A DNA stretch of 64,000 bases from Streptomyces sp. 3214.6 (GCF_900129855.1 NZ_LT670819.1:4650001-4714000); one strand, 5' to 3'; numbered from the stretch's first letter, positions 17,686-27,606 are shown. The notes: generated by a model from the sequence alone, not told the origin. A program made the numbers and translations.

Positions 17686-19710
17686 ATGCGCCCCGCCAAG
17701 AGCCCCGCCAGACTCGCCACGGCCGTCGTGCTCGCCACCACCGGCGGTCTCGTCACCACCGCCGTCGTCATCGCGCCGACCGCCTCGGCCGCGACGACCT
17801 GCGCCTCCCCGGTCTACGTACGCCAGATCTTCGCCAACACCACGTTCTCCGGCCCGGCGAGGCAGACGGGCTGCGATGCGGCGATCTCCGAGAACTGGGG
17901 CGCCAAGGCCCCCGCCTCCGGCCTGCCGTCCGACAACTTCGGCGTCCGGTGGACGGTGACAAGGGACTTCGGCTCGGGCGGGCCGTTCGTGTTCTCGGCC
18001 GCCGCGCGGGACGGGATCCGGGTCTACGTCGACGGCGTCCGCAAGGTCAGCCTCTGGAAGAACGGCACGGCGACGGTGAGTCAGGCCGTCAACGTGACCG
18101 TCCCGTCCGGCAGGCACACCCTCCGCGTCGACTACGTCAACTGGACGGGCGCCGCGAACGTCGGCTTCGGCTACACGCCCCGCACGTCGGCGACCGTGGA
18201 CAAGGTGCGGCCGCTGGCGCCGACCGGCGCCGCCTGGGACCACACCCCGCACACCGGCGGCGGCGAGGCCGCGATCCTGCGCTGGGCCGCCAACAAGGAG
18301 ATGGACCTCGCCGGTTACCGCGTCTACCGGCGCCCGCAGGCCGATGCCGCCTGGACCCGGGTCGGGGCGACCACACTCCGCACGTTCACCGACGTCCCCC
18401 CGTCGACCGGACAGTCCTACCTCTACCAGCTCCGCGCCTACGACAAGGCGGGCAACGAGTCGGCAGGCACCGCCGCCCTCGGCCCGGTCCCGACGCCGGA
18501 CCTCACCGCGCCCGCCGCGCCGGTCCTGACGGTCACGCCCACCGTGGACTCCAACGACCTGTCCTGGACGGCCCCGGCGGACGTCGTCGCCTTCTCTATC
18601 TTCCGCAAGGAGACCTCGGGGACCGAGTGGACCGAGCACCCGGAGATCACCGACAGGAGCTGGAGGGACACCGGCGCGGTGTACGGACGGTCCTACGACT
18701 ACAAGGTCGTCGGGTACGACGCCGCCTGGAACCACTCCGAGTCCGCCGTCGTCAGCGGCCGGCCCACCATCGCCCCGCCGCAGAACGTCACGGCCGCCAC
18801 CCCGTCGTACGGCGCGGTGATCACCTGGACCGAGCCGGCCGGCGGCGACACCACCGCCTACACGGTCCTGCGCTCACCCGCCCCGGCGGACGGCACCCGG
18901 ACCTGGACGGCCATCGACTGCCGCAGCCGTACGACGAGCACCGACGGCACCGGCGCCACGGTCCGCTCCTGCACCGACTACGACGGTGACCAGGGCGCGA
19001 CCTACGCCTACGCGGTGCGCCGGAAGGACTCCTACGACCGCTGGTCGGTCCCCTCCCGGGAGATCCTCGTCACCCGTCCCGGCGACGAGATAGCACCCCC
19101 GGCCGTCACGAACCTGACCGCCCAGCCCCTGGAGTACGGCATCAAGCTCGACTGGGACCCGAGCCCGGTGGCCGATCTGAAGGAGTACTGGCTCTACGAG
19201 CAGCCGACGCGGTACGACGAGCCCCGGTACCTCGGCATCGTCGACGCGTCGAAGTCGGAGACCGTGCTGCGGACGCCGGCGAACGGCGAGGCGCGGCGGT
19301 TCGTCGTCGTCGGCGTCGACAACTACGGCAACGTCGCGACCTTCCACAACTGGGAGTGGAGCGAGCCCGTCGCCACGGTCGAGGTCACCGAACTCGACCT
19401 CGGGCCGACCACCCCGGCGCCCGAGGTCACGGCCTGCGACCTGAGCGCCTCGGCCGTCCGCACGGGCGGTGTCATGGTGGACCCCTACTGCTTCGGGGCG
19501 CGCTTCACCGAGGCCGACGGCTACCACGTCCACCGCTGGGACCGCAGCACGAACAGCTGGGTCCGCCTGACCGACTCGCCGGCGACAACCTCCTACTGGA
19601 CCGACACCACCGCCCCCGCCGGGACCACCCTCTACTACCTGGTCTCGTTCACGGAGGCGGACGGCACGGAGGCGTTCACGAACGTCGCGGAGGCCGTGAC
19701 CCCGGGGTGA
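17686..19710 (+). CDS. secreted PA14 and fibronectin type III repeat protein
   Basis: 674 residues. A signal peptide (MRPAKSPARL, hydrophobic core, cut near TASAA-TT) is followed by a PA14-like beta domain, about 38-165 (YVRQIFANTTFSG, DNFGVRWTVTRDF, DGIRVYVDG, HTLRVDYVNW). Then about four fibronectin type III modules follow (each with W-D-x-x-P or L-x-W and a Y-x-V-x-R strand), and a last half module. PA14 domains often bind carbohydrate. The protein probably acts at the cell surface or on an outside polysaccharide. No catalytic domain is visible. The start ATG 17686 is followed directly by the signal peptide. Confidence 0.8.
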   Translation: MRPAKSPARLATAVVLATTGGLVTTAVVIAPTASAATTCASPVYVRQIFANTTFSGPARQTGCDAAISENWGAKAPASGLPSDNFGVRWTVTRDFGSGGPFVFSAAARDGIRVYVDGVRKVSLWKNGTATVSQAVNVTVPSGRHTLRVDYVNWTGAANVGFGYTPRTSATVDKVRPLAPTGAAWDHTPHTGGGEAAILRWAANKEMDLAGYRVYRRPQADAAWTRVGATTLRTFTDVPPSTGQSYLYQLRAYDKAGNESAGTAALGPVPTPDLTAPAAPVLTVTPTVDSNDLSWTAPADVVAFSIFRKETSGTEWTEHPEITDRSWRDTGAVYGRSYDYKVVGYDAAWNHSESAVVSGRPTIAPPQNVTAATPSYGAVITWTEPAGGDTTAYTVLRSPAPADGTRTWTAIDCRSRTTSTDGTGATVRSCTDYDGDQGATYAYAVRRKDSYDRWSVPSREILVTRPGDEIAPPAVTNLTAQPLEYGIKLDWDPSPVADLKEYWLYEQPTRYDEPRYLGIVDASKSETVLRTPANGEARRFVVVGVDNYGNVATFHNWEWSEPVATVEVTELDLGPTTPAPEVTACDLSASAVRTGGVMVDPYCFGARFTEADGYHVHRWDRSTNSWVRLTDSPATTSYWTDTTAPAGTTLYYLVSFTEADGTEAFTNVAEAVTPG

Positions 19711-19741
19711 CCGGCGCGGTCGCGGCCAGGTCGGCGGCGGC

Positions 19742-21472
19742 TCAGCGCGCCCCCGGGTCGTACTTCCTCAGCGAGGCCTGGACCTCGGCCGCGTACGCGC
19801 CCTCCCACCACGGGACCGTCTCGACCAGCACCGGCTTGGTGCCGGAGGCGAGGACGAGGGCCCGGCCGGGGGGCATGGCGCCGAGGTCGGAGACCTGAAG
19901 GACACGCTCGCGGCGCGTGGACTCGCTGATCGCACGGGCGCCGGACCAGCCGCCGAACTCCGACTCCCGGCTGGTCTGGTACTCGCGCAGCTCGTATTCG
20001 CCGGCCAGTTCGCTCAGGTCGCCCAGGAAGCGGGTGTCGGAGACGCCGCCGCCGTACACGCGGACGTTCGCGGCGGACCACAGCTTCTCCATGCCGCGCT
20101 CGCCCCACACCTCGATGCCCTGCGCCCAGGACTGCAGGATCGTCATCAGGATGATGCCGCGCGAGCCGTAGTGGGAGTACAGGTCGGGCAGGGAACGCCA
20201 GCGGCAGACGTTGGCGGCCTCGTCGAGGACGCCGACGAGGGGCAGCGGGAGACGGCCGCCGCGCTGGGTGGTGGCGTACTCCTCGGCGGCCTCGACGACG
20301 GCGACGGTCAGCGCGGTCACGAGCGGCCCCGCGGAGTCGCGTCCCTCCCGGCTGAGCGAGTACAGGGTGCCGCCACTGCGGACGAACGCGTGCGGGTCGA
20401 ACTGCCCCGCGTACTCGTCGGCGGGCGGTGTCACCCACCGGTTGACCTCCGGATTGACCAGGCAGGACGCCATCTGCTGGGCGACGCCGTAGATGCCGCT
20501 GCGCTGCTTGTCGGGGGCGTTGATCACGCCGGCCAGTCCGTCCGCGGGCATGGCGTGTCCGGCGCCGCGCAGGATCCGCTCCGGGGCGTCGTCCTTGGGG
20601 TTGGACAGCCAGGTGTAGATCTGCGTGATCGGCGCCTTGGCGCAGGCGGCGGCGAGCAGCAGGTTGGCGAGGAGGTCCTGGCCGGCCGGGTCGAAGAAGG
20701 CGTCGGTGGCGGCGTTCGCGTCACGCGAGCCGCTCGCGAAGTGGTCGGCCATCTTGCGGGCCTTGGCGACGTCGGTGACGTACGACAGGGGGTTCCACCA
20801 CCAGCTGGGCTCCTCCTGCGCGAGCTGCTGCGGATCGAACACCCACACCGGTCCGCGCGCGGTGCGCGGGCCCCGGGTGGCGTCCACGATGTCCCGCTTG
20901 TTGGAGGTGACGAGGACGGCGCCGGGCCCGTCGAGGATGGCGGGGATGGCACGCCGGGTCGTCTTACCGGTCCGCGGCCCCCAGATGTCGACGTGCATGT
21001 CCTCGTACGACCCGTACAGCGGCTGCCGTCCCTTGACGGACCGTCCGATGAACACGCCGGGCGTGGACGACTGCACGCCGAGGCGCTCGGCGGTGGCGGC
21101 GGCGCCCTTCATGGTCAGCTTGCCGAGCTCCTCGCCCTGCGCGAGATGCTTGGCGGCGCCGTCCACGTCGGGCTTGTTCCGGAAGCGCTCGCGCACCCGG
21201 TACCCGGCCAGCGCGAGAATCCCGACGACCACGGCCTCCCCGGCCGCGACGGCACTGGCGGGCGAACCCGGCCAGCTGTAGTCGCCCTTGATCACCTCGA
21301 CGAGGAACGTCAGCGGATTGGAGGCCGGCGCGGGCGCGTCGGCGTATCCGGCCCCGATCTTCGCCGCCAGCCAGGCCCCGGCGGCGACGACGAGCACGAC
21401 CGCGACGGCGATGACGATCTCAAAGGTCCAGTCGTCCTCGGCGCGGGGCTTCTTCTTCTGTTCTGCGGTCAC
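19742..21472 (-). CDS. VirD4/TraG-like type IV coupling ATPase
   Basis: 576 residues from GTG 21472 (AAAGGAC upstream). Two N-terminal membrane helices (about 20-40 and 70-90) precede the motor domain. Walker A is WGPRTGKTT (about 167-175) and Walker B LPLVGVLDEAAN (about 410-421). TypeIV_AAD-like sequence continues: GSRGIILMTILQSWAQ and WSAANVRVYGGG. Coupling proteins hand substrates to type IV secretion channels. It is the last gene of a minus-strand operon beginning at 25514. Most Streptomyces conjugation relies on a single FtsK-like TraB translocase, so this VirD4-like ATPase with a VirB4 partner at 28.5 kb points to a real multi-component channel. Confidence 0.88.
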   Translation of the reverse strand: MTAEQKKKPRAEDDWTFEIVIAVAVVLVVAAGAWLAAKIGAGYADAPAPASNPLTFLVEVIKGDYSWPGSPASAVAAGEAVVVGILALAGYRVRERFRNKPDVDGAAKHLAQGEELGKLTMKGAAATAERLGVQSSTPGVFIGRSVKGRQPLYGSYEDMHVDIWGPRTGKTTRRAIPAILDGPGAVLVTSNKRDIVDATRGPRTARGPVWVFDPQQLAQEEPSWWWNPLSYVTDVAKARKMADHFASGSRDANAATDAFFDPAGQDLLANLLLAAACAKAPITQIYTWLSNPKDDAPERILRGAGHAMPADGLAGVINAPDKQRSGIYGVAQQMASCLVNPEVNRWVTPPADEYAGQFDPHAFVRSGGTLYSLSREGRDSAGPLVTALTVAVVEAAEEYATTQRGGRLPLPLVGVLDEAANVCRWRSLPDLYSHYGSRGIILMTILQSWAQGIEVWGERGMEKLWSAANVRVYGGGVSDTRFLGDLSELAGEYELREYQTSRESEFGGWSGARAISESTRRERVLQVSDLGAMPPGRALVLASGTKPVLVETVPWWEGAYAAEVQASLRKYDPGAR

Positions 21473-21518
21473 CCGCGGGTCCGTCCTTTCTGGACTTCTG
21501 GGGCTGTCTGAGGGGGGG

Positions 21519-23627
21519 TCAGGCGCCCGTCGCACTGCTCGTGCCGTCGCCCTCGACCGCGTTCGTGCCCTGCGGGATCGGGACGCGGTAGACGCCGGTG
21601 ATCTCGGCCTGGTAGTCCCAGGTGCTGAACTCGACCGACTTGCCGGGACGCGGAGCATGGATGATCTTGTGGCCCTTGGCGTCCCAGACCAGGCCCACAT
21701 GGCTCGACCTGCCGCCGCCTTCCGGCCCGAAGAAGATCACGTCACCGGGCTGGGCATCCGACAGATCCACCTTGTACTTGCTCAGGTAGGGCTGTTGCGA
21801 ATACGTCGTACTGCCGATGTCGATCTTTCCGTCGCTGGCCATGTAGTACGCCCACTGCGTGAAGCTCGAACAGTCGAAGCTGGTGGGGTTCTGCCCCTGC
21901 AGGCGCGGCGCGCCATAAACGTACGGGGTGCCGATGCCGCGCTGGGCCCAGCCGAGGACGGCGCGGATCACCGGGTCGTCGGAGTCGGGGATGACGCCGG
22001 AGGCGCCGGCTCCGTCGGGCGCGACGGCCGCGCCGCCGTTGCCCTGGGCGCACTGGGCGTACTGGTCGTCCCTGCTCTGCTCCGCTGAACCGGGGACCGT
22101 GCCGTAGTCGGGGTTGGCGGTGACCCGGCCGTCCATCCAGGCCTTCGGGTCGACCATGCCGGGGCCCTGGTCCTGGCCGGCGACGAAGGGGTTGTCGACG
22201 CCAGGGATCCGGACCTCCCAGTGCAGGTGAGGTCCGGTGACGTTACCGGTCGCGCCGACCGTGCCGATCTGCTGGCCACGCTTGACGGTCTGCCCGACGG
22301 ACACCTTGATCGAGGTCTGGTGTGCGTAGAGCGTGATGACGCCGTCCGCGTGCTGGATCTCCGTCTCGTTGCCGTACGAGCCGCCGGGGCCCGCGTGGAC
22401 CACCTTGCCGTCGGCCGGGGCGTAGATGGGGGTCCCGGACGTCGCCACGAGGTCCAGGCCGGTGTGGTAGCCGAGGCTCCACATGCTGCCGTTCTGGTGG
22501 TACGGCGTGCCCAGCGAGTAGGTGCCCTCCTTCATGGGCCACTGCCAGTCCTTACCCCCTACCACGGTGGGCTGCTTGGCCTCGGGGAAGGCGACGGTCG
22601 TCACGCTCGCAGTGCTCGCCGGTCCCATGGTGTACGCGGCCGGCGCCATGGCGGTGGTGGTCTCGCCGTCGTCGTCCATGGGGGGCGTGGACCACGAACG
22701 GGCCGGGGACGAGGGGATGCTGAGGGCCTTGGCGGGCTGGGCGTCGTTGCCCACCGGCTCCGGGATGTCCGACTGCTGTCCGAGGGTCGGGAAGTCGGGG
22801 TTCTTCTCGATCGTCTCCTTCAGATGCGCGTACCAGCGCTCGATGAGGTCCTTGTCACCGGTGAGCACCCCGCGGTAGCGGGCGGCCTGGGTGAGGACGA
22901 CCCGCGGGTAGATCGTGTTGGAGGCCGTGGAACCGGAGTAGTTCTGCAGCGCCTTGAAGGGCTCGGTCTCGGCCTTCTTGGCGTGCAGGAACTTGGCGGC
23001 CGCCCAGGCCGCGTCGTCGATGTTGTAGAGGTCCTTCTTGCCGTCGTCGTTGCCGTCGGAACCGTAGTCCGTCCAGGCCGGGGGGCCGAACTGCAGGATG
23101 CCCATGTAGCCGAGGGAGTTCTTGCCACCGGGTGCGGCCGACTTGTCCTGGCCGAACTTGGTCTCCTGGTACATCTGCCCGGCGATGAGCGTCCAGTCGA
23201 GGCCGTCGTAGTTGGCGGCGGCACGCATCGCGGCGAGGATCATCTTGGGCGGTATCTCGGCGCGGGCGGTCTCGCTCGGCATGTACATCTTGCCGGCCGG
23301 CATGATCGGGTTGGTGGCCGCGGCGTCACCGGTGTTACCCGCGTTGGCGTTGTTCGCGTAGTCGCCGCAGGCCGCGTTCGTCGCGCCGTTGCCGACGCCC
23401 CCGACCATGCTGCCGATGAGCAGCAGAACCAGGAAGACCACGGACGCGGCGGCCAGCCCGCCACCGCCGCCGATGATCATCCACCACTTGAAGCTCTTGT
23501 CCTTCTTCTTGCCGCCGTCGCCGTTCTGGCCTCCCCCGGACCCGGCCGCGAGCTTGCCCGCCTTCTTGGCTGACTTGGCGACCTTCGCGGCCTTCGCCGC
23601 GGCCGCGAGTACAGCGGGTGCCACCAC
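21519..23627 (-). CDS. membrane-anchored three-domain peptidoglycan hydrolase
   Basis: 702 residues. A Lys-rich cytoplasmic start and one membrane helix (about 50-75). Then a lytic-transglycosylase-like domain with catalytic Glu in MYQETKFG (about 154) and GYMGILQF. Next an M23 metallopeptidase domain (about 370-470) with YHTGLDL and GPHLHWEVR, and last an NlpC/P60 domain (about 555-690) with Cys in DCSSFTQW and His in RSSHVGLVW. It can in principle cut glycan strands and both peptide bond types, as expected for opening the wall for a secretion channel. It starts 7 bases after the upstream stop. GTG 23627 or 23624 both fit. Confidence 0.92.
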   Translation of the reverse strand: MVAPAVLAAAAKAAKVAKSAKKAGKLAAGSGGGQNGDGGKKKDKSFKWWMIIGGGGGLAAASVVFLVLLLIGSMVGGVGNGATNAACGDYANNANAGNTGDAAATNPIMPAGKMYMPSETARAEIPPKMILAAMRAAANYDGLDWTLIAGQMYQETKFGQDKSAAPGGKNSLGYMGILQFGPPAWTDYGSDGNDDGKKDLYNIDDAAWAAAKFLHAKKAETEPFKALQNYSGSTASNTIYPRVVLTQAARYRGVLTGDKDLIERWYAHLKETIEKNPDFPTLGQQSDIPEPVGNDAQPAKALSIPSSPARSWSTPPMDDDGETTTAMAPAAYTMGPASTASVTTVAFPEAKQPTVVGGKDWQWPMKEGTYSLGTPYHQNGSMWSLGYHTGLDLVATSGTPIYAPADGKVVHAGPGGSYGNETEIQHADGVITLYAHQTSIKVSVGQTVKRGQQIGTVGATGNVTGPHLHWEVRIPGVDNPFVAGQDQGPGMVDPKAWMDGRVTANPDYGTVPGSAEQSRDDQYAQCAQGNGGAAVAPDGAGASGVIPDSDDPVIRAVLGWAQRGIGTPYVYGAPRLQGQNPTSFDCSSFTQWAYYMASDGKIDIGSTTYSQQPYLSKYKVDLSDAQPGDVIFFGPEGGGRSSHVGLVWDAKGHKIIHAPRPGKSVEFSTWDYQAEITGVYRVPIPQGTNAVEGDGTSSATGA

Positions 23628-23634
23628 GGCCGGT

Positions 23635-24312
23635 TCACTCCCCCGAGTCTTCGGAGGAGCCGACGTTGCCGAGTCCGAAGACGTCGAAGCCGGAGACCTC
23701 CCACCGAGTGCCGTCCTCCTTGACGGTCACCAGCCACTCGTTCTCCTCGGTCGAGGACTGCCCGCCGGAGGTGTGCGTGGTGGTGACCTTCACCAGGCTG
23801 GATATCGTCCTGCCGCTGCCGCGCACCACGTCGTCGGCTATCACCGCGTCGCGCTCCACGACCGCCGCGCCCTTGGACGAGCACTCCTGCGCCTGGCAGG
23901 TGGCCCACTCCTTGCCGGACGGCAGTACGGTCGCCTGCTTCATCTGTGTGTCGCCGGTGGTGAGTCCGAGCAACGGGGTGCTCCAGGCCGCCGCCTTGCT
24001 GGTGTGGTCGTAGGTGGTGAGCCCGGCCATGTACCTGGCCATGACGGCGTGGGCCTCGGCCACTTCGGAGGGCTCGACGATGGGGGTGGCACCGCCACTG
24101 GGCGCATCGGCGCCCGAGGACCCCGAAGACCCCGAGTCCGCGGCGGCGCCGTTGCGACCGCCGGAGGTGGCGGCCGGCGCCGCGTCCGTGCCGTCATCGC
24201 CGCCGTCGTCTCCGTCGAAGACGGTGAACACCGTCAGCACGAGAATCAGCAAAGCGCCGAGCACGACCAGAGGCAGCAGTACCGTGCGCTTGTTCTCGGC
24301 AGGCAACTCCAC
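23635..24312 (-). CDS. membrane-anchored T4SS-locus accessory protein
   Basis: 225 residues. One N-terminal membrane helix (VLLPLVVLGALLILVLTVFTVF), an Asp/Gly/Ser-rich linker to about residue 75, then a compact domain (EVAEAHAVMARYMAGLTTYDHTS..., ending in a strand pair ENEWLVTVKEDGTRWEV). Helix pair followed by beta strands and W near the end is what VirB8/NTF2-like extracytoplasmic domains look like; this is a resemblance only. It lies directly before the wall hydrolase in the same operon. Confidence 0.65.
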   Translation of the reverse strand: MELPAENKRTVLLPLVVLGALLILVLTVFTVFDGDDGGDDGTDAAPAATSGGRNGAAADSGSSGSSGADAPSGGATPIVEPSEVAEAHAVMARYMAGLTTYDHTSKAAAWSTPLLGLTTGDTQMKQATVLPSGKEWATCQAQECSSKGAAVVERDAVIADDVVRGSGRTISSLVKVTTTHTSGGQSSTEENEWLVTVKEDGTRWEVSGFDVFGLGNVGSSEDSGE

Positions 24313-24571
24313 GTTCCCGCGCCTTCCTTGTGCTCAGCCGGTACGGCGGTCGACGGGTGACCGGGACACGGTAGGTGGCGGCAACAACGTGAGGTCTGGG
24401 GTTTTCCCGACGGGGAAAGGGGCGGGCGCCCCTCGGGAAAGGGCGGGAAAGCGGTCCGCCGTCAAGCCACAGCGGTCACTGCGTCCCAGCCCAGCGCACA
24501 GCAATGCCCCAGGTGGCCATGGGGAGAGCATGGTCGGCTTCGCACTCCGCTCACCGCGATTCCTCCTCCGC

Positions 24572-24976
24572 TCACCGCGATTCCTCCGGCCGCGGATCCA
24601 CCGGCAGCGGGTCGAAGGGGTAGGCCGTGTGACCGTCCTTCGGCGAACAGGCGGCGAACGGGCCCGAGTCGGCGTCCATCAGGACCCGCAGGTGGGGATC
24701 CGCATGGTGCAGCCACCAGGTGGACATGCCGAGCGCCGGATCCTGGCGCAGGTGTTCCCAGGCCAGCCAGAGGGCGGAGAGGCGGGCGCCGGCCTCGGGG
24801 TGCTCCCACCATTTCGGGCACCAGGTGGCCGAGGAACCGTTGATGCGGCGGCGGATCAACTGGGCGAGGTAGTCGGAGACGAAGACGAAGACGTCCGCGA
24901 AGTAGAACTCCGGTTCCCTGGCGGGCTCTTCGGTGCCGCTCATCCTTGCCCCTGTCGGTCGGTCTGCGGTGGTCAC
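24572..24976 (-). CDS. DUF4913-like protein
   Basis: 134 residues from GTG 24976, 4 bases after the stop of the previous gene; ATG 24943 (123 residues) is possible. The body FYFADVFVFVSDYLAQLIRR, WCPKWWEHPEAGARLSALWLAWEHLR and TWWLHHADPHLRVLMDADSGPF is the DUF4913 pattern: aromatic-rich, small, no membrane helix. Such proteins are common in actinobacterial conjugative and T4SS-like loci and are of unknown role. It is separated from the next operon gene by 259 bases that hold nothing I recognise, so an internal promoter there is possible. Confidence 0.75.
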   Translation of the reverse strand: MTTADRPTGARMSGTEEPAREPEFYFADVFVFVSDYLAQLIRRRINGSSATWCPKWWEHPEAGARLSALWLAWEHLRQDPALGMSTWWLHHADPHLRVLMDADSGPFAACSPKDGHTAYPFDPLPVDPRPEESR

Positions 24977-24980
24977 GGGA

Positions 24981-25514
24981 TCAGGTCAGGAAGATACCGA
25001 GCAGCAACACCACTGCCACGATCGCGCCCATGACGATGCGCGCCGTCGGATCCTCGCGTTCCCAAAGGTCGTGGACGACGCTCCAGCCGCTCATCCGCGC
25101 CGCACGGCCCCCCTGCAGTCGGGCGGTCAGGCTTTGCTGCTCCTCGTCGACGACCTCGTCGTCCGCCGACTGCGGCTCGGGATCCTCGTCGAACCCGACC
25201 GGCAGCCCCTGCTGCTCCTGGGCCACGAGAACCATCTGTTCGAGGAGTTCGGGAATCGTGTTCGGGGTCAGGGGATAGGCGAAGGTGCCGTACGGCGTCT
25301 CCACGCACAGGCGGGCCTGCCAGGGGTCGCCGGGTTCGTAACCGTCGACCCAGGCACGTTCGGCGTGGAACACCTGCGGTGCCTGGAAGGCCGCCGCGGC
25401 GACGGGGGCAGGGGTCTGCTGGACCGGCGGGGCCTGCTGGACCGGCGGGGCCTGCTGAGGGATCTCCCAGGTTGGCGGGTCGGGCTGCTGCGGGTTCCCG
25501 TTGTGGTCGGTCAA
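24981..25514 (-). CDS. tail-anchored membrane protein of the T4SS-like locus
   Basis: 177 residues from TTG 25514, which has an AAGGA site 9-13 bases before it. N-terminus of about 45 residues is Pro/Gln-rich (PVQQAPPVQQ repeats). The middle (ERAWVDGYEPGDPWQARLCVETPYGTFAYPL) is a small folded domain. The last 20 residues (ARIVMGAIVAVVLLLGIFLT) are a hydrophobic C-terminal anchor, with the rest cytoplasmic by inference. No family recognised. It begins the minus-strand operon. TTG starts are rare and may lower its level. Confidence 0.65.
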   Translation of the reverse strand: MTDHNGNPQQPDPPTWEIPQQAPPVQQAPPVQQTPAPVAAAAFQAPQVFHAERAWVDGYEPGDPWQARLCVETPYGTFAYPLTPNTIPELLEQMVLVAQEQQGLPVGFDEDPEPQSADDEVVDEEQQSLTARLQGGRAARMSGWSVVHDLWEREDPTARIVMGAIVAVVLLLGIFLT

Positions 25515-25842
25515 CTCTCGTCCTTCGCCGGGTCCGTCGGGTCCAGGGGGTGCCGGGGCGGTGCCGGGCACGTCGGGCAGACATGCCCAGCGCATTGTGG
25601 GGCCGGCGCGGGTCGGCGCGGCACGGAGTCTTCCCGCCGTGTCCCTGACACTTTTCCCGACAGGTTTCCCCGAGGGACCCCGCCGGGAATTCACCGTCTC
25701 CCGGCGAGGAAAACGACACCGGTCCCGTGACGGGTCTTTGTCACACTGCCAGCGCACCTGGCTGGGCCAGGGCCCGTCGTGCGGTGCGGTCGTGAACCCG
25801 CCCAGGCGGACGGGGAACCGACTCGCTGGAGTAACCGACTCG
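25515..25842. other. 328-base divergent promoter region of the T4SS-like locus
   Basis: Both arms of the locus start here, so any common control acts in this interval. I see no clear promoter hexamers or operator. The part 25640-25740 is the least GC-rich (CACTTTTCCCGACAGGTTTCC..., GGAAAACGACACC...TCTTTGTCACACTG). Confidence 0.5.
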
Positions 25843-27540
25843 ATGACAGACCACAACAGCCCTGCTGGCGCGGTCGGCGGAGGCCAGCCTTCCGGGCAGC
25901 CCGGGTCCTTCGGTCCTTCCCAGCAGCCACCGCAACAGGCGTGGCAGGGACAAGGGCAGCAGGCCCCTGCCCCGCAGCCCGCCGCCCCGCAGGCTTCCCA
26001 GCCCCAGCCCCAGCAGCTCCCCTCCGACGCGGCCCGCGCACAGGTCGCCGCCGCCTGGGTGCGCAACACGCCCCGGGCCGGCCAGGCCGTCGTACCGTCG
26101 CTGCCGCCGCGGGAGACCCGCCCCCAGGGCGAGTCGAAGAAGGAGAAGCGCGAGCGGGAGCGGGCGGCGCGCAAGGCGGCGTACGAGCAGAAGAAGGCGG
26201 AGAAGGAGCAGCGCAAGCGGGGCGGTACGGCGACGGCTGCGGCCCCCGCGCCCGTCGCGCCGACCGCGGCTGCCCAGCACATCGCCCCTACCGCCACCGC
26301 GTCGGCGCCCCAGGCCCCCGTCGCCGGTGCCCCGACGCTTTCGCTCAGGCCCACGGCAGGCGCTCCCGCGCACACCGCCACCTCGGCCGGTGTCACCGCC
26401 CCCGCGCACACCGCCCCGAAGCCCAGCCCCGACCGTGACTTCGTCGTCCCGAAGCCCGGCGGCCGGATCCCCACCGGCGGACGCCGCACGCACGTCGCGC
26501 TCCGCGCCACCCTGCTGATCACCACGTGCGTGTTCGCACTGGGCTCCTGCGGTGTGATGGGACTCGTGGTCGGCAAGTCGTCCGGTGCCACCACCGCCGG
26601 ACTGGACGAGGCGGACGCCACCCGCTATCGCCTCACCGAGTTCCCCACCGAGCAGGCGGCGGCCTTCGCGGAGCAGTACGCACAGCTCTGCATGACGTTC
26701 TCCCCGGACACCTCGTCCACCCGCCGGACCGACCTCGCCCGCTACGCCTCCGCCGGCGTCGACCCCGAGTGCGGCTGGAGCGGCGAGGGCACCAGCAAGG
26801 CCGTCTCGGCCACCTGGGACGGAACTGCGGAGAGGCTTCCCGAGTTCGGTGACCACGGCCGGTACATCGGCGTTCAGGTCCGGACGGACGACGGCACGCT
26901 CACCACGCTCACCGTCCCGGTGTACGTGCAGAACCTCAAGACGGGCGAGGGCATGCGCGTCGCCGGCGACGTCGGCCAGATGCCGTTGCCCGCGCGTGCG
27001 GACGTGCCGGAGCTCGACCAGCGCGACGAGGTCGTGGACGACACGCTCTCCACTCAGCTCCAGCAGAAGGTGCTGCCGGGCTACTTCGAGGCCTGGGGCG
27101 CCTCCGACGCGACCGCGATGTCCCGCTTCATCACACCCGACGCGACCCTGACAGCCACGACCGGTCTTGCCGGGCGCATGACGAAGCCGCAGGTCGGCAC
27201 GGTCGTCGCGCTCGTCCCGGCGAGGGTCCAGGGCACCGACCCGTACGCCTACAGCGCCGGACAGGCGGTCCAGGTGCGCGTGGTCGTCGACTGGAGCGAC
27301 GCGAAGGGCGTCGCCGTCAGCCGCGCGTACCGGATGACGATCGTGAACACGGCCCAGGGCTGGTTCGTCAAGGACATCCGGGGCGGCGTCCTCGACGAGC
27401 AGGGCGGCCGGGCCGACAGCGACGAGACCGACAGCGACGCCGCGACGGGGAGTGCCTCCCCGTCCGCCCCGGCCTCCCCGTCCGCCTCCCGCTCGACGAC
27501 CCCCCAGGCGCCCAAGAGCAAGCAGCCCGGCAAGCCCTGA
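25843..27540 (+). CDS. TcpC/VirB8-like T4SS membrane protein
   Basis: 565 residues. Residues 1-220 are disordered, Gln/Pro/Ala-rich with a Lys/Arg/Glu stretch (KKEKRERERAARKAAYEQKKAEKEQRKR). One membrane helix (about 228-250: LRATLLITTCVFALGSCGVMGLVVG) follows. Two extracytoplasmic domains come next (about 265-390 and 395-515), each with a helix (AAAFAEQYAQLCM; VLPGYFEAWGA) and strands, as in the two NTF2-like domains of conjugation protein TcpC. The C-terminus is Ser/Pro-rich. It would form the scaffold around the channel. ATG 25843 gives MTDHNSP. It starts the plus-strand operon. Confidence 0.75.
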   Translation: MTDHNSPAGAVGGGQPSGQPGSFGPSQQPPQQAWQGQGQQAPAPQPAAPQASQPQPQQLPSDAARAQVAAAWVRNTPRAGQAVVPSLPPRETRPQGESKKEKRERERAARKAAYEQKKAEKEQRKRGGTATAAAPAPVAPTAAAQHIAPTATASAPQAPVAGAPTLSLRPTAGAPAHTATSAGVTAPAHTAPKPSPDRDFVVPKPGGRIPTGGRRTHVALRATLLITTCVFALGSCGVMGLVVGKSSGATTAGLDEADATRYRLTEFPTEQAAAFAEQYAQLCMTFSPDTSSTRRTDLARYASAGVDPECGWSGEGTSKAVSATWDGTAERLPEFGDHGRYIGVQVRTDDGTLTTLTVPVYVQNLKTGEGMRVAGDVGQMPLPARADVPELDQRDEVVDDTLSTQLQQKVLPGYFEAWGASDATAMSRFITPDATLTATTGLAGRMTKPQVGTVVALVPARVQGTDPYAYSAGQAVQVRVVVDWSDAKGVAVSRAYRMTIVNTAQGWFVKDIRGGVLDEQGGRADSDETDSDAATGSASPSAPASPSASRSTTPQAPKSKQPGKP

Positions 27541-27606
27541 CCGGCACCGCACCGCCGTCACCCCCCGCGCCACCTACCACCGCTCCACCACCCGAGAGGA
27601 ATCACC

